A stretch of DNA of 32,820 bases from Seminavis robusta (taxonomy: Eukaryota > Bacillariophyta > Bacillariophyceae > Naviculales > Naviculaceae): the NCBI GenBank assembly GCA_903772945.1, contig CAICTM010001260.1:1-32820 (forward strand). The letters are read 5' to 3'. Numbering within the stretch: position 1 is the first letter of the stretch; every line of letters begins with the position of its first letter. A program made the position numbers and the translations under genes. This document shows positions 10,549 to 20,010 of the stretch, piece after piece. The notes beneath the pieces were generated by a model. The model searched no databases, was not told the origin of the DNA, and saw nothing but the letters and a program-made list of their open reading frames with translations.

Positions 10549-10552
10549 TCAG
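10529..10552. repeat. Perfect hairpin over the HSF stop codon
   Basis: CTGAGTGACTC, two T residues, then GAGTCACTCAG: an 11-bp perfect stem with a 2-base loop. The HSF stop codon (10549-10551 on the minus strand) lies in one arm. It also contains two TGACTC/GAGTCA half sites. Confidence 0.85.
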
Positions 10553-13286
10553 CGCCATTTTTTGTGATCATCTGACTCTTCACTTGCATCCTTCAACCTG
10601 GCTGACCCTGCTTCGGTTCGCGAGGCCAGTGCTGCCTGGACTTGTGCCGAGCTGAACTGATTTCGGCTAGGCCCACCACCGAGTTGCATTCCTCCTCCAC
10701 CGGCGAGAAGGTCAACAGAAAACCCGCCTGTGGAGCCAAGTCGCTGTTGAAGAACGTCAATGCCCTCGATTGGCCTTGTCGCCAATCGCTGTGAATGCTG
10801 CAGCTGCTGTGTATGGGGTTGCGTTGCGAGCTTGTTAGTCAATTGATGAGGGGGGGATAACTTCAGCAACTGCTCCATTTGGCGCGTGTCTAACTGGCCC
10901 AGCCCCATCGGCAAAGAGGAAGGCATTTCACTGGACGATGCATCTTGGAACATTTGTCCGAAGTTGTTGTTCCATTGATTTGGCCCGTGGGCCCCAACCG
11001 AGAGAGCGAATTTGTCGGAGAGAGCAGATCGAGCTGCTGAAATCGCATTGACGTCATTCCCGCCGAAATCGTGTAACGATGCGACCCCTTCTGGCCTGGC
11101 AAGAGCAGAAACACCTGTAGGTATTTTGGAGAGACTTTGCATTTTGGAGCGACTTTGCATTGTCGGAGAGCTGGCGGTCGCCAATAGGCTCTCTGTGAGA
11201 CTACTCGTCGTCTCCTCTTGTTCTGGAAAGGTCGCTAAACCATCCTCATCTTGGGTCTCGCCTTGACCGACGTTGGCCTTGCTTTGAGCTTTCTCATCTG
11301 ATTTAGCCCCAGCTCCTTCTTTTGCCTTCTTTACAGTCCCAACCCTCTTCATCTTCTTGCACAGATCAGGTCTATCACGTATGAACAACTAAGAGCACCC
11401 ATTTGTAAGACATCAGAATGTTGGACAAAGCTGCTTGTAGGCAAGGCGCGGTAAACTTACATCGTGCCTGTAGGAATTATGATCGTTGCCATGCAAGATT
11501 CGCTGGAACCCCCAACCATTTACTTGTCTCATGAAAGAGGCGTACTATTGCAGCAGACCCAACAGAATTTGCAACACAAGCAGCCAAGAGTTAATACAAA
11601 CGAGGTACCAACGACACGGACGAGCGACATGAACCACACGCAATCCGTGTGAGGGGGGCATTCATACAGAACATAAGATCTTAAAGCTCCCTCCCACTCT
11701 CTCTGCAACTCTCTTACCTTGGAATGTCGAAAGTGCACAGGAATGACGAGGTTCTCAAATGCGCTCGGTTTCAGTATTCTCCAAGACCGCCCATGAGGCA
11801 TCCAAGCAATCATTTCTTGATACTCCGGATTGGAGAGTATTTCGTGAAGCTTCAGAGGGAATGCAGCATCCTTTTTGCTGGTGGTATTGCCGCTGGAGGC
11901 TTTCGGGGAAAGAGCATCAGGGATTCCCTCTGAAGCTTTGACCTTCTTGCTGGAATCGGATAAGAGCTGCGTTGGCTGCGCCTTCTTCATACTAAGCTCT
12001 GCTAGATGAGTTGGCGAAAGCGTATTGCCAGACTGTCGCTCCAGCTGCATTATCCGCGCACTAAGACTTGGATCTGGATGTTGGCTGCCAATTGAGTCAA
12101 ACCCAAGGGATAAGCCCAAGGAATCACGACGTAGTGCTTCCTGCTGACGTTGAAGCTGTCCTTGCATTTGAAGCTGTTCTAACTGCTTCTGCTGTCGCTG
12201 TTGTTGCGACGGCGTGGTCGGGTTGCCTCTGAAGGACGATTGCAGGTTCTGTAACCGTTGCTCTTGTTGCTGTAGTTGCTGCTGCAGTTGTTGTAGTTGA
12301 GACATTGAGTTTGTCGGAAGCAATGTGTCCAAGGAGGCATTACCGGTACGATTAGTAGCACTATTAGAGCTTGGTAGACCCAGATTCAGGTCAGTTGCAG
12401 CCGAGGAGGAAGATGCTTGGTGTAAGAGTTGCTGCGATGTGGGCAGAGCATTGGGTGCGGGGAGCGCCCCGAGCCCAGCAAAGGAAGGCAAGTGCTGTGC
12501 CCTTGCACCGGCACCCAACCTGGAACTGTTCAGCAGCTGTTGGGTTCCTGGTCGTCCTGCCAACAGAGAATCATTCATTCCCAGCAGGGTATTGCTGGTG
12601 GGGCTGCTATCGTCGCTCCCCGGCATAGGGGCGCCAAGAAAAAGAGCCGCTGCCGCTGCTTGGGCTTCTGCCTGCACCCTCATGGCATCTGAAGATCTCT
12701 GTAATCCACCTAGTGCCTGCTGTTGCAGTTGTTGTCTTCTGAGCTGCTGCTGCTGCTGTTGCTGCTGCAACTGCAAAAGCTGCTGTTGCTGAGAAAAAAG
12801 ATCCCCAGAAGCCTGAAGGGCAGACAGTTGCAGCTGAGCACTGGCTGCTGACCCCAGCCCATGGCTCATAGAGGGCAAAGACTGCGTTTGAGAGGCTAGG
12901 GCTGCAGCATTGGCTGATGACAGCGTTTGCTCGGCCATGTTAAGGTCCAAACCAAGAGCGAAGCTGCTGCGACGCGAGGTTGGAAAACTGAGATCTCCCC
13001 CCAATCCGACACTTAACCCCATGCTTTCACGACGACTGCTCAAGCCCATGTCTGGTATACTACCTCGCCTCTGAATCTGGAGCAACGGATCATGAGGCCA
13101 TACACACGAGGGCACATTGCTGACCACGGACGAGTTCGCAGCCACTCTAGCATTCTGTCTGGCGCCGTGCATGGCGCTGAGGGACGATAAGGCTTCGACT
13201 GAAGTCTGCTCTTTCGACTCTGCTGTGCTAGATGAACTATGGAGATCATCAGTCCCATTGTTGGTATCTTCGAAGTCTTCTATCAT
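10549..13286 (-). CDS. Heat-shock transcription factor with internal DNA-binding domain
   Basis: Three exons on the minus strand: 13286-11718 (523 aa), 11544-11461 (28 aa) and 11388-10549, with phase-0 introns of 173 and 72 bp, giving 830 aa. The HSF DNA-binding domain spans about 475-567: FPLKLHEILSNPEYQEMIAW, WRILKPSAFENLVIPVHFRH, then FMRQVNGWGFQRI (recognition helix) and LFIRDRPDLCKKMKR. HSFs bind nGAAn repeats in promoters, and HSFs are the largest transcription-factor family in diatoms. Unusually, 474 residues precede the domain, including poly-Gln (about 166-190), a Gln-rich likely coiled coil (about 330-385) and four RRxS motifs. The usual hydrophobic heptads after the domain are not obvious; the C-terminal third is low-complexity. 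The start is the most upstream ATG of the open frame. The DNA-binding domain is certain, the N-terminal start less so. Confidence 0.92.
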
Positions 13287-15655
13287 GGCTGTGTGTCGGT
13301 TTTACGACCTACGATCAGGAACAGCAAGACGCATCACTGCAGCTTTAAACTCTGTTTCACAACCCTTTACCTTTTTTTCCTTGCTTTATGGTCAGAACAC
13401 AGAGCCCTTGTATGTATGGTTAGCCAGGAGCTTGGAGCTTGGTGGGAGCTCCAACACACACAGCACGCAGTGCAAGATAGCCGTAGTGGGCACGGTGGTG
13501 GGGCAACTGCAGATGTCGTTTGATTTTTGAATGTACCGAAGCGTATTTAAGGCTTCGAATCGTCTGTGATTCAATTTGTCCAGCCAACGTGGAGCATCAG
13601 TACGATGTAAGTACAGTACAACTGCAACTTATGATAGCTCTTATGATTAGTGCGGTTCGACGTGGTAAGTCCAGTACGCAGCGAGACTGACATGAACGAC
13701 ATGCCATTAATTAACCTTGCTGACCACCTCAGGGCAGTTGCCGGATGTCTCAGAGTATTAAATCAGTTGGACTCTTACAGTGGACACTAATAAGCCGAAC
13801 GCCGAACGGCTACATTGGCTAGATAGCGCTTTGTCGCTTCTCTCTAGACGAACTATCAATCCTATAGACGGACATTTAACCAACAATAAGGGGCACATCG
13901 GGTGAGCTAAGTTCTAGAGTAGTTAAGGCACTAGTTTACTTTTACCATCAACTGTGAATGAAACCTTTTATATTTGCCTTTTCTTTAAGAACCTGATCAG
14001 AAATAGATGACAAGACGAAGGACAATTACATGTACATGGTAATACCGGTATGGGTTTATTTCGGCCAGTTGATTGTTTCAAGTTTCAAGAGACCATCATG
14101 ACTTTATTGAACGCTACATCAGGATGACATGCAAGATAGACTACTTTGGCAGGTACAATTGTGTTACCATAAAAGATATAGGAGCTGTAATAGTAAGAGT
14201 CTTTTCAATGGCTAAACTTCCTTCAACGGGTGCAGAAAGACAAACATGTCTGCCTCTTTCAGGTTACGGACTGAGTCTATCCAGCTTGCCTATAGGATGA
14301 AATTCTTCGCTGCGCTAAATACCACCTTGTACAGTCGTACTCTTTAAATTCAGGATACTAGATGTGGGGTTCAACATATCGCGTTCCCTAACCAAACTGG
14401 ATGATGAAAGTATCTCATAATCAAGGTAAACATATTTCTTTGCTTTGGGGAAGAATGCATTTAGAGAGAGACATGAAACTCTGTATGTTTCAATGTGTAC
14501 AAAACTCTTTCGTCAACTTTGATGGAAAACCCCGATGATTATGGGAAAGTTGCTGTTGCCGTATGTAGAGAGAACACCAGACATTTCTGGTAAATGCTTG
14601 ATACACGCAAACGGAAGAGACTGTTCCAATGCGATGATGCCATAAAAGTCACAAGCTGCTACTCGAGTACCGGCTGCCCTGATGGTGGCTTGCTTGCTGA
14701 TGGCAGCAGCGCTTATTTATTTGGATGGTGAGATACCGGTAGGTTAGATAGTCGAGGACGGTAGGTTGTGGTGACCTGATGCTTAGAAGATGAGAACTAG
14801 TAGTCTACAGAGGCTCAGAGGAGGGCCTTGATGAGAACTTCGCTGCATCGACTGTCACTCCCAGCTTGGATGACGTTGTGCCTTGCGCCTTGGGGTGTGG
14901 CCCTCTTTTATGTGCCGCAATTGTACCATACAGTAGTGCCGGTACCACTGGTAGATCTATTTTAACATAATGAATTTACGTATTCACTGCGAATTGCAGC
15001 TGGACTCCAGTATGCTTGTACCGGTAGAAACTTTGGCGCCGTGCTCATCCGGTCCAACAGTCCGGGAAGTCTGGGTGTGGAGTGTGGAGGGAAGAGGGAA
15101 GCAATGTTTGAGAATTCATCAGACTGCTTTCGAGCAATAGAATGATGAATGATCATTCAATAGCTATTCAATCTGTCTGACCTGGTTTCATCCACAATGA
15201 AAGGTCGCCACAAAAGCCGAACCGACCCCCCACCAGTTTCAAGGGACCTGGCCTTGATGACATATCGACTCTCTAACTGTAGCTACCGAAGAGATGCGTA
15301 TGGCTTGAAGACAGGCGAGCCAAAGAGAATGACAGGAGCAAACTGGCACACCAATAACGAGTGAAGCACTTGTATGTGCGTACTTCTTGTGCAACTTGGT
15401 TGCTGGTCAACTGGCTTGTCAGCCAGTTGCTGGAACGCTGGAACTTCTCTCCTTTGCTCAAGTAATAACGTTAATTGAACCAAGTTGAGTTCTCATTACT
15501 ACCAGTAGTATTGGGGTACTCTGGAGTTTTTATTATCATCTGTTGGCCTGGGTAATTGTCACCACTACCCCTCTCGTTCTGCTGGCGATGCATCGCATTG
15601 ATCATTGTTAGGATTCTTTGATTCTTTGTCCTGAGCACCTTTGGGCACTATCACT

Positions 15656-15675
15656 CGGGTAGCTTTTGCTACCCG
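15656..15675. repeat. Perfect 8-bp stem hairpin
   Basis: CGGGTAGC, TTTT, GCTACCCG. No gene ends here, so a terminator role has no support. Confidence 0.7.
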
Positions 15676-15824
15676 TTCGCTGTTGTTGGCGGTTGGCGGC
15701 TTCCTTTTCGCCAGTCATCACGAGTGGGAAGAGTCACTTCTGCGCGTTCATTAAAGAATTAGAGCGCAGATACCTCTAAGATAGCGACTGCAGCTCCCAA
15801 AAAAGCCGAAACAGCGAATGAATC

Positions 15825-15850
15825 GATTCGATTCGATTCGATTCGATTCA
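15825..15850. repeat. GATTC pentanucleotide microsatellite
   Basis: About five consecutive GATTC units with a partial unit (ATC/TCG) on the left edge. Confidence 0.9.
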
Positions 15851-16238
15851 ATCGTAATAAACCGAAGCAATCCGTGGAGTTGAATGGTTTAGCGATTACA
15901 CTCCAGGCTTGCTGGCTTGCTACAAGCCACTCTCAACCTTGGGGCTTGGAGGGTGGAGGGTGGGAGTGGGCAAATGCGATACTTTTTTCCAAGCCATGTT
16001 TGTTAGGAGTAGACTACGCATCTGTAGTGTATGGCTGATTGGTTCCGGAAGGTCAAACTTTGCTCTGGTCGAAGCTGCCTGCAAAATAGTGGTGCGGAAT
16101 CTACCGGTACTAGCTAGTACCTCCAACAAATCTGATTGTACAGCAGGATAAGATCTGCAGGAAAGATGAGATGTTCTGTTAATACTAACAAGGGATGTTC
16201 AAAGATACTCTAGCTACAATTATGCTTGTAGCCTACCA

Positions 16239-16300
16239 GCCGGTAGCGGTACCGGTAGCGGTACCGGTAGCGATACCGGTACCGGTAGCGATGCCGGTAT
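16239..16300. repeat. GGTAGC/GGTACC minisatellite
   Basis: Alternating CCGGTAGCGGTA-type units: the 12-base unit repeats with small changes (GCGGTA, GCGATA, GCGATG). It is an expanded form of the ACCGGTA motif scattered elsewhere in the window, and it yields a misleading Pro-Val-Ala open frame. Confidence 0.85.
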
Positions 16301-16334
16301 GTGCTACAGTAGCCATTGTGGTGGGTGTTCTAAA

Positions 16335-17096
16335 GCCAGCTACCAGCTGGGAAACAGGTAAATCTAAGACACGTAAAGTCCAGCCGTAGAAAATGTACTG
16401 GGCCTACGCAAAAGAACCTGTCCAAAGGTCCTCCGGGATTGAATTTGAAAATTTAATTCACGATCATTAAAGCATGACTCAGAGTTGACTTTTCAGGACC
16501 AAGCATTAAGGAGCTACCACCCGGTCTGTCCGGCTTTTTAGTCATGAGTTGGCTGAAACCCAAAATTACTCGAGAAAATCGCGACAACAAAACAAAAAAC
16601 CGTTTTCAATCGCTCCTTTTGGATGCTGTTGGGACTGGGTGTTGTGCTTGTTGTACTCATATTTGACAGTACATACCATGTAGTTAAATCTTCGAAACAT
16701 ACATGTTAAGAAGGAGTGACTTAGTTAGACCGCCGCTGGGGACCTGGTCGATAGGTCCCAGCAGCAGCAGACTTAGCTGTCGATTTCGACACGATTTCAG
16801 AGTTAACAGTGAACTAAATGATCTAAGCCCCAGCGGCGGTCCAACTAAGTCACTCCTCCTTGTTTGTTATTATACAAGTACTATTTGTATTGGCCAAAGG
16901 CTTAACAGAGATCTCTATTCTACTCAACTGATCAGTCCAATTCAGCGATTTTTTGTTGTTGTTGTCGCGATTTTACTTGTTAATCCCAACTCATGACTAA
17001 AAGCGGGTGGTACCTCCTTAATAATTTTGAAAAAGAAATAAGGTTTTCACTCTTTGACACAGGTAAAGTTGACCTGTCTTCCAGCTGGTAGCCAGC
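16335..17096. mobile_element. Nested inverted-repeat (foldback) element
   Basis: Three pairs of inverted repeats are stacked around nearly the same centre. Outer: 16335-16359 with 17072-17096 (21 of 25 match). Middle: 16505-16600 with 16945-17022, imperfect, sharing ATTAAGGAG, TACCACCCG, TTTTAGTCATGAGTTGG and AAAATCGCGACAACAA blocks. Inner: 16712-16741 with 16828-16857 (29 of 30 match) around an 86-base loop. There is no coding capacity. This fits a foldback or MITE-type DNA transposon, perhaps one inserted in another. No target-site duplication was identified. Confidence 0.75.
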
Positions 17097-17111
17097 TAGC
17101 TAGCTGTCAAC

Positions 17112-17948
17112 ATGTTACGTCTCCTCGGGACGACGCTCCTTTTGGTTACCCCCTCAGTTGCACTCCGAAATCGATTTGCCGGCGTTTAGTGTGTAAAATA
17201 GAGTAGCGGCAAGTCAGTTGCAGAATCAACGGTCATGTGTATTGTTAAGTAACAAGTTCCCTTTCGAAAGATTTAGATTGATTCGTGGAATAAAAGAACC
17301 ATTGAAGTTACAAGAGTGTTGGATGTGGAGGAGTTCTTTATTCAAGCCGATCGTTCGATCGATTTATTCGAGGTAAGCCTATCATATTATCAAGGGTTTT
17401 AATTGAAGGTACAGCGCTGACTTCTCTCCTTCATTGGATTTCTATGGTATTCAGGAGAGAAATCCGAGCTCGGCCGTCAACAAGTGAGTTGTTTTAATTA
17501 TTCGAATCGATCGCACCTTTTCTATCAAGCCTCACTCAAGCCGACCGACTCCGATGCAGATTGGAAAGACATCCCTCATTGAATCCTATGGACGATGAGA
17601 TGGCAGTCAGTTCTCGGCCCATGATGGCCAAGTTGTTGCAATTTGAAAAACAAGAGTAAGTCTCCGGTTTTCTTCAGTTGAGCACAGAAAACAAAACTCA
17701 TATCTATTTGTTGTTTTCTCTGCTGCACTGCTGACGGCCGACGAATTACCATTGTTGAGTCCTTTTCGAACGAACGATTGACTGCTACGGATACAAGAGG
17801 AGAGGTTACCGCTACTGAGGAAACTGTTAACTCCAGCCCTACCAACAGCATGAACGATCATCGTCGAGTCATTGAAAGGCAACAAGAGGAGGCTACGCGA
17901 CAACACACAAGAGAATGGACAATACTACCCGATTCACCCCTCCTTTAG
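17112..17948 (+). CDS. Predicted small protein with signal peptide, five exons
   Basis: Proposed exons 17112-17183, 17277-17372, 17455-17483, 17560-17655 and 17798-17948 join in one frame (introns of 93, 82, 76 and 142 bp) to encode 147 aa. The N-terminus MLRLLGTTLLLVTPSVA is a typical secretory signal peptide. The rest is acidic and hydrophilic (VEEFFIQADRSIDLFEERNP, LERHPSLNPMDDEMA, VIERQQEEATRQ) and ends PDSPLL. Donors of introns 2-4 are good (GTAAGC, GTGAGT, GTAAGT). The first donor (GTTTAG) and last acceptor (ACAAG) are weak, so the first exon and the intron 4 border may differ. I recognise no family. The signal peptide suggests secretion or passage through the ER, possibly plastid targeting. 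Phase agreement over four introns is the main support. Confidence 0.45.
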
Positions 17949-17989
17949 TATTTCCCTAGTATTTTGGTGATGATTTCTGTATTCATACC

Positions 17990-19480
17990 CATTTTCCCGT
18001 GGGAACAGTGCTTGTGGAGCCTGGATTGACAATATTCCTGTATTCATTGTAATGGTGAGGCAATGGAGCGTAGCGAGCAAAACCGAACCTGAGTGTGTTC
18101 GGTACTTTGCCACTGTCACCGATTAATGTAACTCTACGGTAACTGGCTACAATGGCTGGATTGACAATATTCGGTCCGGTAACCGTAGCGAGCAAAGCCG
18201 AACTTTCGGTACTGTTGCCACTGTAATCGATGTAGCTATACCACAGCTGGCTACAATGGCTGGATTCATAATGTTCGGTTGTGCATGTATTCGTCATAAG
18301 GATCCAATGCAAGATACCAGCAACGGAGTGTAGCCAGCAAAGCGGAACCTGAGTGTGTTCGGTACTATTGACACTATCGCCGATGTAACTGTACGGTAGC
18401 CGGCTACAATGGCTGGATTGACAATATTCGGTTGTCATGATGTTTCGTCATAAGGATCCAATGCAAGGTACTGGTAACGAAGTGTAGCGAGCAAAGCCAA
18501 ACTTTCGGTACTGTTGCCACTGTACGCTATGACTTACGAGCTGGTACATGGCTGGTATTGACTAATGTTCGGTTGTGCCTGTTTCGTCATAAGATCCAAT
18601 GCGAGGTAACGAGTGCCAGCGAGCAAAGTCGAACCTAGTTTGTTTGGTACTGTTGCCACTGTCACCGATCATGAACTCTACGATAGTTGGCTATGATGGC
18701 TGGATTGACAATGTTCGGTGTGCATGTATCGTCATAAGGATTCAATGCAAGGTATCGGTAACGAGTGTAGCAGTAAAGCGGAACCTAGAGTGTGTGTTTC
18801 GGTACTGTCACGGATGATGTAACTTACGGTAGCCGGCTACAATGGCTGGATTAACATATTCGGTTTTGTGCATGAATTCGTCATAAGGATCCAATGCCAG
18901 GTACCGACTGCACGAGCAAAGTCGAACCTGAGTTGGTTCGTACTGTTGCCACAGTCACCGATCGATGAACTACGATAGCTGGCTACGATGGGTGGATTGA
19001 CAATGTTCGGTTGTGGCATGTATTCGTCATAAGGATTCAATGCAAGTCACCGGTAATGGAGTTAGCAGTAAAGGGAACCTGAGTGTGTTCGGTTGTTGCC
19101 ACTGTCAGATTGATGTAACTCTACGGTAACGGCTACAATGGCTGGATTGACAATATTCGTGTGTGCATGTATCTTCATAAGGATTCAATGGAGGTACCGG
19201 TAACCGTAGCGAGCAAAGCCGAACTTTCGGTACTGTTGCCACTGTCGTCATGTAGCTATACCACAGCCGGCTACAATAGCTGGATTCATAATGTTCGTTG
19301 TGCATGTATTCGTCATAAGGATCCAATGCAAGATAACGGTAACGGGTTAGCCAGTAAAGCGGAACTGAGTGTGTTCGGTACTGTTCCACTGTCACTGATC
19401 GATGTAACTCTCTGCCTACGGTACGTAGCTGGCTACAATGCTGGATTGCATTATTCGTCATAGTACTAGTAGGATCCAAG
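17990..19480. repeat. Degenerate tandem satellite, about 147-bp period
   Basis: About ten copies of one unit. The landmark GGCTGGATTGACAATATTCGG or variants begins near 18154, 18258, 18411, 18550, 18698, 18844, 18990, 19140, 19278 and 19439, with a partial copy at about 18018. Most spacings are 138-161 bp; one shortened copy (104 bp) has lost an internal part. Other unit landmarks are GTAGCGAGCAAAGCCGAAC, GTACTGTTGCCACTGTCACC and TTCGTCATAAGGATCCAATG. Copies differ by many small indels, so no long frame is shared and it is not coding. Two higher-order variants (CATAATGTTCG against CACAATATTCG types) appear. Confidence 0.9.
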
Positions 19481-19541
19481 TAGCGAGCAAACTGAGGAAA
19501 CAGGAGTGCAGGAGACTAACGCTGAAAAAAGCCGAATTCTG

Positions 19542-19756
19542 GCCACATCAGTTCAAAATCGATGAATTGTCTTTTAAGGTCTGGCCGTGGTAGGTCTAAA
19601 AATGACAATTCTATGGCTTTATTTGAGCGAATTCGTGTCAAATAGGCGAATATTGCGTCAGATTTGTCGTTATCACCAACAAATGGCTCAATTTGAAGAA
19701 AAATCAATCTAGCGACGGCCAGACCTTAAAAAAAGACGTTTGAACTGATGTGTGGC
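19542..19756. mobile_element. MITE-like element with imperfect terminal inverted repeats
   Basis: Left arm 19542-19588 and right arm 19715-19756 share, in inverted orientation, GCCACATCAGTTCAAA (the right arm has an extra CA) and TTTTAAGGTCTGGCCGT. Total length is about 215 bp with no coding potential. Small size, terminal repeats and noncoding AT-rich interior fit a MITE. I could not settle a target-site duplication. Confidence 0.75.
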
Positions 19757-20010
19757 TGTGCGGTACCGTTACGAGGGGTCGGGTTTACGAAGGAGCACTT
19801 TGGAGGCGCTCAATCGCAGGCTAGCTCTCAACGGCTAAGTCAATTTGGTAATTAGAGAAAAAAGCACAGTAATTAGACAGTTTCAACGTCTCGGTTCCCC
19901 TATTTACAAATCGTGACAATCCTCCTCAAAGAAAACACAAGAAAACAAACTCAAGACACCAACAACAAACCCAAGCGGCAGCAACTATCAGGAAAAGTGA
20001 GAGGACAGCA

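Larger units (their letters stand above)
13287..16334. other. Gene-poor stretch upstream of HSF
   Basis: About 3 kb with no convincing gene; open frames are short and motif-free. The first few hundred bases must hold the HSF promoter, but I could not define a TATA box or heat-shock elements. The rest has scattered TACCGGTA copies (14044, 14735, 15020, 16103), a small hairpin at 15656, a GATTC tract at 15825 and a GGTAGC/GGTACC tract at 16239. Confidence 0.6.

Noticed and set aside
12325..12792. 155-codon plus-strand Cys/Ala-rich frame opposite HSF
   Set aside because: The poly-Cys end is the antisense of the poly-Gln CAG tract in HSF.
15656..15675. Hairpin as a transcription terminator or small-RNA gene
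   Set aside because: No gene ends there, the stem is only 8 bp, and intrinsic terminators of bacterial type do not apply in a nuclear genome.
17983..18438. 151-codon minus-strand frame with repeated 'NIVNP...SHCSRL' phrases
   Set aside because: It translates the satellite; the phrases repeat because the DNA does, and indels break the frame from copy to copy.
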